Origin: Oscheius sp. JU75
Taxonomy: Eukaryota; Nematoda; Chromadorea; Rhabditida; Rhabditidae
Assembly: GCA_037178855.1 (NCBI GenBank)
Contig: JASJZC010000006.1
Location: forward strand, 3,100,001 to 3,164,000
DNA: 64,000 nt
Direction of reading: 5' to 3'
Shown here: positions 46,653 to 58,900 of the stretch, piece by piece
Layout: every line of letters starts with the position of its first letter
Position numbering within the stretch: position 1 is the first letter of the stretch
Program-made: the position numbers and the translations under genes
Notes under the pieces: generated by a model
Told to the model about the DNA's origin: nothing
The model's database searches: none
The model's input: only the letters and a program-made list of their open reading frames with translations

Positions 46653-49276
46653 ATGACCTCGAAGCTACTCCATCTCCAAGGTCTCCGCTCCATGGCCATC
46701 ATTTTCGTCGTTCTCTTCCACTTCTTCCCTCAATATTTCCCGAATGGATACCTCGGAGTCGATCAGTTCTTCTTGCTCTCCGGCTACCTCATGACGATGA
46801 TGCTGGAAAAGAATCCCGAGCTTTCGACTGGATCTCTCGTGGACTTTTTTTACAGACGGGTCAAACGAATAGTTCCGCTCTACTATTTGGCCACCTTCGT
46901 GATTCTGCGTGGGTTCGCTTATTTTCTCAGTGTACTTCAGTTCCAGTGTTCATCAGATACACGCCGACTAAAACATGGAAGACCAATTTCGATTCGGCCA
47001 TCTATGCTGTATTCCTCTCTACAAATCTTATTCGGCCTACGGGTCTCGAAAGCTACCGTGAGAAGGTTAGTGCTACGTCAAATGCTCATATAGAAGACTT
47101 CAGCTCGGAATGGGAGTTGACATGTTCACCCACACATGGTCTTTGTCTCTCGAGATGCAGTTCTATTTCCTCTTCCCGCTCATCTTCTACCCTTCGCAGA
47201 TGTTCAGGAACCGGTCGAGGATTCTCTGTCTGTCATTCTTTGGTAACTTAAGTTCGTGTCAGTTCAAATGGCTTGTTTCAGTCGCCATCTCCCTTCTCTA
47301 CCACGCTTTTGCCGATGACTTCATCTCGTTCAACAGTGTCTTCGCAAGAGTCTGGCAGTTTACGGCAGGGTCGATCATCTACTACGAGTCGAATAGACGA
47401 GAGGCGCGGATCCCGAAGGGTGTCCTGGAGGAACCACTGCTGGAAGACGAGGTTTTGGAAAGAACAGCTGAACCAAAAGAGCTGCCTCTCCGCCGAATCG
47501 TCGCCTTGATCTGTCTTGCAGCCACTGTAGCCATGTTCTCATCCAAAGAACAAATAGGTCATCTCGCAGCCAGGTAAACAACAATTTATAAGCTTGACTC
47601 TCGGTACAGAACAGTCACTATCCTCATGACGATGCTGATTGTCCATGTTGGAGAAAGATGTTGGCTGCTAAAAAACGGAGTGATGGTCTTTATTGGAGAG
47701 ATCTCCTACGGGTGGTATCTGGTCCATTGGCCTGTTGTAGCCTTGCTAAAGATGCATGGACTCGAAACTGTTCAGCGTAAGAGTTTCCTACTCTGTTAGA
47801 AAATCCGATTTTTTCAGACATGATGGTCGGTCTTCTCATATCTCTCCTTGTCAGCATCTTCGTCTACTTTGTCTATGAGAAGCACTACCGTTTTTGGGAT
47901 CGTCAAAGAATAGCCGCAGTCGTAGCTGGTCTTCTTCTCTCTAATGCTGTTGTCCTCTTCAGTATTTCTAGTAAGAGATCATTCCTTTTCTGAATCAATC
48001 GTTCAGGACAAATTCCCAACGAAGGCGCTCTGATTGTTCGCAAAGGAGTAGACAATAGTTCCATTTACATTCCAGCCAATCACTCCTCGTTCATCTACGA
48101 ATCGGACTACGTGAACGAGTTGCAGTATGGCTACGAGAACACGACCAACGAAGAAAGAGCCATGCTGAACGACTACATGACAAGCAATGATGGCAGTCAA
48201 CTTAAGGACTATCCATGCACAACAAGACTGAAAACAAAAAATGATCAGTTATTCTGCTGTCTCACAGTTAGTCTTTTGTATATCAGCTCTCAAAGAAAGT
48301 TTTAGAACTGGACGAATGCTGGCAGTAACATGACTCTTTTGGTTATGGGCAACAGCTACGTGGGAAATGCCATGAAGACCATCACGGAACAGTGCAAGGA
48401 TGTCTTTCCTCGAATCTACAGCTTGTGGATTACAGGTTGACCATTGGTTACTTCTCGCGAACTTGCGCCTACCAGTGTTCACATAGCGCACGCCATGTGA
48501 ACACTGGCACGTACCAAGTCGCGGTGATGAGCCTGAAGTATCGTCACAGTTCGTCTTCGAGTGTTTCGTTGTTTTGTATGCTAGAATAGCTGAAATATTT
48601 CTCATTCACGCAAAACCCCCAAAAGTCTATCTAAATCCGTCAGCTTGTGCCCCACTGCTTCATGACCGAAACCCCGAAGGATATGACTGCAGTGCTGACG
48701 GACTCTTCATGGACACTGTCAGAGAGACCAAGCCGGACGTATTGATCATTCCTGCTCGCCTTTTTGATGTTCGACTTATCGACAATGGCACGAATCCTTT
48801 CAACGATCGGATCTTTAAAGTTTGTGACTCCTTTTCTTGATAAATCTGACTGAGGAGATGATCGAAAAGATTACAGAACTTCAAAGCCTGGTAGCGACAA
48901 AAATCTATATTTTGGATGCTTTCGAATGGCCACCAAAAGATCTTCCTGTCAAACTATCGAGATTTCTCCGAAACGGAACCCAGTTCACTATTGTAAGTAA
49001 TTCTACTGCAGAGGAAGAGAGAACTTTCAGAATGACGTCTTCGCGCCTGAACAAAAACAAGGGTACTACGTGACGAAGAAGCGACTAGCCCGCCTGGTGC
49101 ACGGCTGTGCAAAGTACGAACTCTTCGACTACACCAATCAGTTCTTTGTAAACGGAAAACTGCACTACTTCGATCCGAAATATTTTGTCAGCTATTTCAA
49201 TTCCGTCCTCCATGTAACTCCGGTCGGCATGGCTCGAATCGCTCCCTTGTATCATCACATTTGCCATAATATTTGA
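46653..49276 (+). CDS. acyltransferase 3 / SGNH protein (nematode OAC family)
   Basis: Exons include 46653-46908, 46947-47065, 47104 to about 47242, about 47281-47573 and further exons to the TGA at 49274-49276. The N-terminal half is a multi-pass acyltransferase 3 domain: HLQGLRSMAIIFVVLFHFFP, NGYLGVDQFFLLSGYLM, FYRRVKRIVPLYYLATF, FTHTWSLSLEMQFYFLFP and FIGEISYGWYLVHWPVVALL. The C-terminal half is an extracellular SGNH hydrolase-like domain with the Ser block VMGNSYVGNAM and a final block LHVTPVGMARIAPLY. In C. elegans this family is named oac and is thought to O-acylate lipids or glycans. In the final block the DxxH aspartate appears replaced (SVLH). Introns and phases look intact, so it is probably functional. 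Confidence 0.82.
48472..48507 (+). other. perfect 13-bp hairpin inside an acyltransferase intron
   Basis: CCAGTGTTCACAT, a 10-nt loop AGCGCACGCC, then ATGTGAACACTGG. It lies in the intron after the exon ending at about 48436, which is longer than its neighbours. The stem is short for a microRNA precursor. Confidence 0.6.
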
Positions 49277-49547
49277 ATTCCATATAAAACAGAGAGATGC
49301 TCTGTACGTGGTTTTGATTTCCTCTGAGTATGCTTACTTAGGAGTTATGAACACAATAGCAAAAAGCTTCAGAGATAGTTGTAGCTGAAAATATTTGAGA
49401 ACTCGAGAATCCGAGAATAGAAAGTGGCTACAAAAGTATCGGGTTGGAACTTCGTACACAGAAACTCACAAAAATAAAAAGTAATTGGTTCCTATCGCTT
49501 CTGCACAAAGAAGAGACCCCATACCATCTGCTGCTGCCTTCGAAGAT

Positions 49548-50760
49548 GGTTACATCTCTGGATTGCCTCCTTCTCCTGTTACTGCTGGATTCTCTTCTGC
49601 TTCAAGTAGCTGCCACTACGGATTCCTCTACGTGTAGATAGTGGGCTATATTTACCGTTGACTCCGATCTTTAGGCATTGAGATGGGCGATATGAAGAAG
49701 TGTGTGAATGCAACTATTGTTGAGTCTGAAATCACTTTCGACCAGGAGGATCTGCACCAGTATGTGTTCGACCGATGGACAGCTTCCAGGACTGAATTCA
49801 TAGATGTTTTCTACATCAAAGCCTCGAAACATTTACATTTGACGGCATCAAAAGGGGCAACACTGGTCTTTGTGAAAGTTGGAGGAATCAAAAAGGACAA
49901 TCAAAACGGTCAGCTCCAAAGTGTTTGAAATAACAGGCTAGTGTTCCGTGTGCCCCTTAGAGCCACCACCTCGCACGATATCCACAGCAACTGCGACGCG
50001 ACACTCACGAGTTGCACAATCCTGCCGATGCTGACCAACTGATCAAGTGCACTATCTTCCGAAACACTAGGGTTCCAATCAAAGAATAACTCCTGAATAA
50101 TTCGCTGCCAAAATTGCCCAATGTGACACACATCCAAGAAAAAGTCGAGCTGAAAGGAATCAAGTTGGCGGATCTGAGTCTTCGTGGGAACAAGAAGCAG
50201 CTGACCAAGGAAGAGTTCGAAACATTGAAGAAACAACTGAACTTGAAGGGCAAGGAAATGGACATCGAGGGACCAATACGACGACGACAACAAACACCAC
50301 AACGGAGGCGATTAATCCTGCTGCTGCTTAGATCGATGTGGCCAGCTCTTCCGGTATATCGAGTGGAAAGTCATCGGGAGCTGAGTTCAGTGGCAGTGGA
50401 GACGAAGCCAATAGTCTGGCTCTCTCCTCGGGGTCGTATACCCCGACAACTACTTCTACCGACTACTACGACCAAGCCTACTATGATCACAACCAAAAAA
50501 AACCGAAGCCCCTGCGATCAATCCGCCTGCTCTTTCAATCTCTGTCTCGACTCCTGTCAGTACGTGGCTTGGAGTTTCTGTCACAACGGAAGAATCTTCG
50601 GGAGCTGTGGACAATGGTAGCGGAAAAGAAGCTAGCAGCCTGACTCTTGGATCGGCATCTGTCGATAGTGGCTCACTTCTGGCCAAACAGGTAGCATACG
50701 TCTTCGCTCTGGTGACCATTGTGCTCCTTGATATTGCATTTCACGCATGTACTTTTTTTT
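49548..50760 (+). pseudogene. receptor-L-domain-like family, copy 3, decayed, with GPI-like tail
   Basis: Exon 1 encodes a strong signal peptide (LLLLLLLDSLLLQVAATTD). After a short intron a second exon reads CIEMGDMKKCVNATIVESE, then TASKGATLVFVKVGGIKKD, like copies 1 and 2. Further on is PNVTHIQEKVELKGIKL, which aligns with copy 2. The rest is two related Thr/Ser/Gly-rich stretches (SSGISSGKSSGAEFSGSGD and TEESSGAVDNGSGKEASSL) and a hydrophobic end (VFALVTIVLLDIAF) suiting a GPI anchor or TM. The parts lie in different frames with stops, so the gene looks damaged, though missed introns could explain some breaks. Confidence 0.55.
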
Positions 50761-50769
50761 GTGCGATAG

Positions 50770-52380
50770 TCACTGAATAATTCTGCATCTTTTAGCTTTT
50801 GATGTTGGCTACCAGATGCACTGAAAAAAATAAAGCACGTGTGAAGAAAATTCAGAGAATATTTGTTTAGTTCTTGGAGTGAAGAGTTTTTTTTTTAAAT
50901 CTATTTCTTTGATTTGTCCCCCAAATAGTTTTCTCTGTTATGATGAAACGACCGAACGCCTTATCAATCTGCCAGCTCAGCTAGATGTTCTAACTAAGAA
51001 AGCGGTGCTATCACTTCGATCGAGCGGAAGTGGAAGCGATACTACGTGGATGGGCTGAAATCCAACAATAATTTGATGCATCACCCAGATACCAAATTTT
51101 TGACAGTAATTTGTTTATTAACAAGTTCTTAACATGGTCGAGTTAGAAAATTATGTGGCAACGAGGTTCAGCTCACGAGCACATCGTTTTCTTAGCTACT
51201 GCGTTTTAGAGTCCGAATCAAATAACTTCCCCACCGAGTTCAATACGCATTTACCGTGTTATCGTAATAGCTATAATGTACTGCCACGTAGCTTGGCCGA
51301 TCGGAGGCCCTAGTACAAACAAAAAGTATTGATAGAACAGTTGATAGAAAGTGGCTTCCTAACTGATAGTTTTTGTGGACTTGTGATGGACAGGTTGCCA
51401 AGCAGGTCTACAAAATCGATGTTATCAGCAGGTCATAGTGCTCTTTGCCAATTTCTGTCGTGACGGTTACCTACTGGATTGCGAAAGAACAAAATACTGA
51501 CCCCATGAAATCTGATTGTATATCCTAGGACACAGCCTGGAACCAGAGTGTTCGTTTTTGGCTTCATGACTTTGGTGTGTATATTCCTAGATATGTACTT
51601 ACAGAATGAGTTGATGATGACACAGTTCAGGTAAGAGACAGAGCGGCGATTAAGAGTGTCATGGCTTTCCAGAAGAACAATCATAATCTTGTCCTTCTTC
51701 GCAATCCTTCTGTTAATTTTCCATGCCAAGCGGACCTGCGAAGGATGTTTCCTGTCCAGCACTGCCATTTTCTTTTCATGTGAATGTTGGGGGATGATCT
51801 CTACACATTTGACTTTTTACCTTGCCTGTTTTCTAATGGTGCTGACTGTCATTCACGTAGACAACCTAATTATTCTGTACTTCTGGGCACAATATCAGAT
51901 TTAGACTTTGTTTATTGGCTGCTAGAACAAATACTGGTTTAGGACCATGCCGAAGCCGTATTAGACGAAGAACCAGCCCGCAAAATTTCGCTTCTCTTCC
52001 CTCCAATTGAGTATAGTAGGCTGAGTCACACGGACAGACTATCAGCGTCATCAGGATAGGCTGACAACAAATAAAAGACTAGGCGAGAGGAGAGTCTAGG
52101 CCCCAAAAAGGCGATAACCTTACATTACCAGAGTCATCTTTCAATAGGCTACGTCAGTTCGATGTAGAGAAGCAGTGGTGTTAGGAAACGATCTATGAAC
52201 CTTTTCGAGTAGTTAACCATTTCAAAGTAGCATCGCTCAGCTTGGTTCGTCTTCTATACTTGGCGGTTGCCTGTCTTTTGAGTCTTGACAAAGAACCGAA
52301 TGAGACAAGAAAATCCGGAGTTATGCAACAGATGAAGAGTAAGAAATGGGGTTGAGAACGAGAGAAATAAACGCAGTTTT
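50770..52380. other. intergenic, no supported gene
   Basis: About 1.6 kb. Open frames on both strands at 51430-51900 look hydrophobic but show no domain or splice pattern. A fragment like the end of repeat family D lies near 52100-52125. Nothing else was seen. Confidence 0.5.
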
Positions 52381-52382
52381 CA

Positions 52383-52739
52383 GTGGATAGATTTATCTAC
52401 CAATTATGCAAAGGATCAGATGAATTACAAAATAAATCACTAAGATTTGACAAGGATATGCAATTCGAAATGCATAATGTACAAAAAACTGACAGTGATC
52501 CGGTTACAACATTAGTTCCTCCCCTTCAAAGCATTAAGCATGTGTATTTTAAACGTCCGAAGAGGAAACGATTTACAGCGTGTGCACGCCAATTTCTCAC
52601 TATGGCTAGAAATTGGCGCCAATTATCTTCATCCACTAGCCAACGAAATCAGCATTACCTTTTTTCTAAAAATTTCTTTTTGGAAAATATCCCATTTCTA
52701 TTGAACTGGCACCAGTCTTATGTTGAGGGGAAATGAGCG
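52383..52739 (+). CDS. hypothetical basic protein exon, uncertain
   Basis: An open frame of 117 codons begins just after a TTTTCAG acceptor (near 52381). It is basic, with YFKRPKRKRFTACARQ and aromatic-rich C-terminal residues (SKNFFLENIPFLLNWHQSY). No family is recognised. It could be a remnant or a lineage-specific exon. Confidence 0.2.
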
Positions 52740-52982
52740 TGTGCTTTGGTCTTTCATTCGAAACAGATACTTTTTGGCAACTGACAAGTAGCTCGATGAC
52801 TTTTTACTTTTCGTGGTTAGAAATTCAAGCTAATGATTTCTATTTGCACCTTTGACGTTCCCTTCTCATAGTCCGTCTTATCAATTTCATCAGCAATTTT
52901 TTTCCTCTTTATCTGTCCGTCGTTGCTCATATATTGAAGAAGATAATAGAACGACTAGTCTTTTTGTTGGACTCGGCCCATC

Positions 52983-55900
52983 ATGCCGCCTAACGGTAAC
53001 ATAATTCGTTCAATTTTAAAAACAAGAGTTTTTTAAGCTTTTGATCCATTTCTTGAGTTATTGGATAACAAAGGTTTCAAGCTATCCGTAACAATTCTTC
53101 GTTCCCACCTGGACAATGGAAATTTGGATGCCTTCGAAGTATTGGCATTACCGGAGAAAGAGATTAATGTCCCGCTGTTTTGTTTGATCAGAGATATTGA
53201 TGGAGTTGTTGGAAATGAGTTGGATCTTATGGATGTGGACCAGTTAAAAACTGAGATCTCTCTTCTTCAGAGCAAGAAAAAGGTGTTTATCCTTTTGTGA
53301 CTTTATGTTATTCATTCATACAGAGCGGCCAACTTCTCTTAAAAAATACTTATACGCCTAAGGGAAATGAGAATGTTTTCCTCCGGAATTGTATCAAAAA
53401 TGATAGTGCGGCTCCAGATAGTTAAGCGTGGTTGAAAACGCTTGATTATCAATTACAAAGAGCTTTCTGAATTCTAAGAGCGTTTTTCTATCGTTTTTTC
53501 CTTTCAAACTCAATATTCGATGGTGCTTTTGGGAAAGTCAGGTCTGTCGTAGCAGATCCTTACTTCCGAGAACACACTTTTGAAAAGTGTGCCTCGACAA
53601 CCTCAAGTCAAAATGTTTTGTTTTATTGGCTTCATCTGGAAAAGGAAAAGTATTGACCCCCACAGTCATAAAGTGCCGTTATCAGCAGAACGAGCAGCAT
53701 CCTTTGAAACCAATTTGATTTTGTCCCTGAAGGTCTTTCCAAAACCCAAACGATTCGAGCATGTTGGTCAAACCCCAACCTTAACCGGGTAACTTTTAGA
53801 ACTCATATAATTCATCGCTTTTTATTAATAAAAAAAGGGATCTAGGCCAATGATTTAAAATGAAGGGGTCGAACTAATAATTAAGGTTTTTCTGATAACG
53901 TAATCTCGCATAGCGCGGAGAATTTGTCTCAAGAATTTCTTAGCTATTACATTGAGTTCCGGAAGGCAGTAAGCGGTTGTAACTTGCTGATAAGAGATTG
54001 CAAACGATTTCAAGAACGCCGCCATTAAGATTATTTCAGCTCTCTCCCCATGTTGTTGGTTTGCTTCTGGATAAAATATTGGCTCATCAAAGGAAGCATA
54101 AAGTTTTCACCTCCATTCAAGATGTTTCCAGTCTTGTCATTCTCCTTGGATCACCAAACTCGGTGAATATAGTCAGGGAAATTGCGAATGAGGCCGTCTC
54201 AAATCAAACCACCTCGTCCTTTTGGAAAGGAATGCTCACTTTATGGCTGAACAATTATGGAATCAAAGACGATATTCCGGATAATGTCGTGACACTTTTT
54301 CATGGCGGCAATTTGACTACAATCAGAAACTGCTTGGAACAGAATGATAATCAGAGATTTCTGGATTTATTACAGGACTTGCAACTACTGCAATCTTCGA
54401 ACGACCCAATCAGCAAGAAGCAATGGAAAAGTATCACTGATAAACGTGCTTCTGTCAAGGAGCTCACGTCTTTTCATCTGCTTGCGGAGGTGGCCAGGAT
54501 CACAGTTTTGAATTGGCTGCAAACTGAAGATAATGAGAAAGAACACCCAACTACTGAGCAGCAGATTGCTAGAGCTGTCCACGGGCTATTTCTCGAGTTC
54601 GGCTGGAGAGTGCGAGATCTCGAAAGCATTTTCCGATTCGATCAAAGTGCCAAAAAAGAACTTTTGACGGCTCTCAATATCTGCCTGGAGTATTCGACAT
54701 CGAATAGGCCTCTAACTTCAAAACTGTTGCAATCGCTTCCCATAACAATAACAGCAGCCAGTCTCAAAGATCTGCTGAAGAAAGTCACAAAACAGGTTTG
54801 GTTTTTATCCACATCCAATAAAAGTTCAATTCAGATATTTGAGCCTGAACATGAATACTCGTGTGAACAAGCCATACTTTCCATCACAGAAAAGTCCGCA
54901 TTCGACAAAAGGTTGGAAATCTCCGGTGAGATTTTTTTTCAAAGTCAGCGTAGGCGAACAAAGAGTCTCTATCGAACTTTAAGGGTCTCACAAAAGTGTC
55001 CTCGACAACAGAAAACGCGTCGAGGCATGTCTATTTGATTTTTTTGTATTGAAAATCGGCTAAAGCGCCGCAGGCACCACTGCACACCCAGGCGGCTGGT
55101 TCAGAATCAAAACTATTGAATTTAATTTAAAAAGAGTTCGCGTCTCGGTGAGATTTGGCTCCCAAAAAAGAGGCGATAGCGCAATTGGTAGATGACAAAC
55201 AAAACACAGCCATTTCAACCTCTATAATTCTTTGGGATCCTTAAAGTGCCTTAGATCCTTTTACCGCGAGAAAGTTCTTCTTGATTGACTCCAATTTTAG
55301 GGCTTGATCTCTACACCACCTATAAGAAGTATCTCAAAAAATATCAAAGTATGGAGCAACAATGCAAAACAATTGAAGGACTTGCTGAAGAGGTATTATA
55401 CAAACAAGTTGAAAGACGTACCACTTTGCAGATTAGAAATACGCGAGCAGCAACGTTCAACCAAGCGAAAAGACGCGTCATGAAAGTTCGGATTTTCAAC
55501 AGCAACCTGGAACGAGTTGCAGCTGCCGTCTTTGCTGTGAATACGTACTTTAAAATTCAGCTGAGAAATGTACAAGTCTTGACACTAATTTTGTCGAGGC
55601 TTTCTAGACGAGCCTCGGTCCCAAGACTTTTCCAAATGCAGGTGGGATCAGAAATAAATGCTCAGGTCAATATATCGCTTGTTGAGACAGGAGAAGGAAA
55701 AACGTATGTAGTCGCTGCGCTGGCTGTTTACGAAGTTCTTAACGGAAATCTGGTAGATGTTGTGACGAGCTCAAGTGAACTTGCGGTCAACCAATGCAAT
55801 GAGCTTTTTGTATTTTGCTTTACAAACCTTACTTGACGACTTTTACAGGGTTTTTATCGCTCACTGGGTCTTACTGTAGCTCATAATGCCAATAACACAG

Positions 55901-58900
55901 CTAGTGATGAACACAGTGGAGGGGAAGCCATTGATGACCTCGTCACATTCTCTCAGTTGATCTTGGCCGGAGCTCCGAATGCTTTTCTTTCACAGGATAG
56001 ACTCAAGGTTGACACCGTTTGACTTTTTCAAACAACAACAGTTCAGGTCTATCAAGCTGATGTTGTCTATGGAGCCGCTGCCGACTTTATGGGAGATGTT
56101 TTGAGAGAAGAGTTTGAGGGATCAGCTCTGCGATATCGGAGAGGTTTTCAGGTGGCTATCGTTGACGAGGTAAGACTCATTTTCTCAATAAGATACAGTT
56201 ATTTTTGAGGTGGACAACATGTTACTGGATGGTAGAAACGACTCTGTTCGCTTGGCATCGTCCTCTCCTGGAATGATTCATTTGCTCGGGATCAAAGCCA
56301 ACGTCTGGCAGCTTATCAACATCAGCTATAGCCAGGTAGTTCATTTGTGGAAAAATCACAGAAATCAAATGTCTAGATGATCAAAGAAAACGGTCGCTGG
56401 TATTACACAGACAATACAGAAAAAGGCGAAGAAATCACAGAATTTGAATCCGATAAGGAACTGTATGATTTCGTTAATGAGAGAAGCTTGGAATTCATGA
56501 GGAAAACTCTACGCTTGTTACCATTGACGGAAGAAGAAGACAGTGGTGATCCGAACTGGGATCTGCAGCTCGAAGAATCAAATAAGGGACGACGCATTAA
56601 TATGACCTTTCCAGAAGTCAAATATCCCATTTGGCTAAGATCTTTCATCGAAGCTCAGCTGCCTAAATGGATAGAATCAGCTGTGAAGGCACGCTTCTTC
56701 ATGGAACCCAACTTTGACTATATCATTCAAAACAATAAGCTGGTCGTCGTCGATGCAGCTAATACTGGCGTCCATCATCCAACAATGCAGTGGGGACATG
56801 GACTTCATCAGTTCCTACAGATGAAGCATGCTCTAGAAGTTCAGCCGGAATCACTTCCTACCAACTTCTTGTCGAATGTGGCCTTTTTTCTCCGCTACAA
56901 AACAAATATTGTAGGATTGACAGGTATAACAATCTCTCCACATCTAAAGCGGAATAGTGTCGGTCTATCTGCCTGTCCGAGAGCAAAACGCCTTATATGT
57001 ACTTGACATGTCGAGCACCGTAAAATCCCTCTCAGACGCGCACTCCGCACAGTATTACGTATTCTAACAGTAGCAGAGTCAAAGACCATATTGAAGCAAC
57101 ACTGCGTCTGAGAGGGATTTTACAATTTTACGCTAGGCTAATTATAACCCGGAGGCGAGTGGTTGGAAGGGCAAAAAGTTTGATTCCTTTAATATAATTC
57201 CAATAAACGGTGCAAAAGCTTGTTTTCCAGCCAAAAATGGGTCGTGAGACGTTCTACTCGCGATAAGGAATTTTTCGCTAGTAGAACGTCTCGCTTGTTT
57301 TCGCTAGAGGTTAGCCCAAAAAAACGAGGATAATGACTTTTAGGGAGAGTTTGGAATCGAATAAATTGTCGCGCTTAAGGCCTAAATTCACCTTCCGATC
57401 TCACCACTCAAAAACTATCAAAAAAGTTTGCTATAATGACTACTACGCCCTAAGCCTTGAACAAGATGAAATTAGTTTGATAGTGACTTTCTTGCATCAC
57501 AGATCCGCTATATGTATATCATTATCAACTAATTTCATTTTTTTTTAGGCTTAGGGCTCAGCAGTCATTAAGCATACTTTTTCAAAATTTGACAATGGAT
57601 ATGTGACATATGCAAGCATTAGTCGCAGTGATTTCGTCAGTAAAACGTCTCGTTGCTTATCGCGAGTAGAACGTCTCGCTACCCCGAAAATTCACATTTT
57701 CAGGAACAATTGGAGGAGATTCTTCCCGCAAATTCCTCTGTGATGTCTATGGCGTGGACTTTGTAGACATTCCTCCATTCATGCAGCGACGACATGTAGA
57801 ACTTCGTCCTCAAGTCTGCCAAGAAAAAATCTGGCTTACTACTGTAGTAAAAACAGCTGTGGAGAAGATGGAACTAGGCAGAGCTGTCTTGTTAATCACT
57901 CAGTACATTCATCATGCAAGAGAAATTCAAGAAGCCATTGCCAAGAGCATCAAAGGAGGAAGAATGCAAGTGAAGCTATACACCAGCAAGGATACAAATC
58001 ATGTTTTGAATGAGGCTATTCAATCAGGAACATGTATTGTCGCGACAAACATTGCTGGAAGAGGAGCAGACTTGAAAGTATCGAAGGAAGCGCTGGACTG
58101 TGGCGGATTACATGTCCTTTTGACTGTCCTACCAGAGACGGATCGCGTTGAACGGCAGAATATTGGGAGAACATCACGAACGGGACAAGTTGGAACAAGT
58201 CAAATTATGGTCAACACTGACCACTTGGAAGCTGAGATGCTTTCTGCCTTGCTGGAGAGTCTAGATAAAAATAGCACACAGGTGAGCAAAAGCGTTGTCT
58301 AGGAATTTTCTGACAGATTTCATTACCCCTAACAAACACTATAGATGTACCCTTGTTCTGTTTCCCCTTCCCCTTTCCCTGCGAACTTGCCTACTTGATC
58401 CCTTTTCGTTGTTTTATTATTGTATCTAGTATTGTATCTAATCCGTTTACAATCACAAATTACAAGTCTTTCTCGCTCTGTCAGTAACCAGTAAAATTTT
58501 TAGGAAACGATGCTTTCATCGCTCCGTCAGGCAAGAGACAGATGCTCAATGAAGTCCGTCCAAAAGGCTCTTGAAGATCGGAAGAAAACAGAAAAAGCCG
58601 ATGAGACTCTCACGGCCTACATCTCCCGTCGAAGCGAGCTTGTTGGCTTATTTTATACAGGGGACATCAAGCGCAAATGTCTGGATGCCCGATTCGGAAG
58701 ACATTTAGCAGTCACGGAGGTTATCAACAAAGAAGATATGTTGAAGGAGTTCATCGGGATAACTGACTGCATTGATGCTCCGGCTATGGCGGTCCTCTAT
58801 GCACAGAAACATTTTGATGGCAAGCCTGGTAGTGACGATTACCAGACTGCCTCCGATTATCTCAGCAAGTCTATTTGTCTAGATGACAAGTTTAACCCAA

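Noticed and set aside
51433-51904. Overlapping hydrophobic frames on both strands as a chemoreceptor
   Set aside because: Only one or two hydrophobic segments, no family motif, and no flanking exons in phase.
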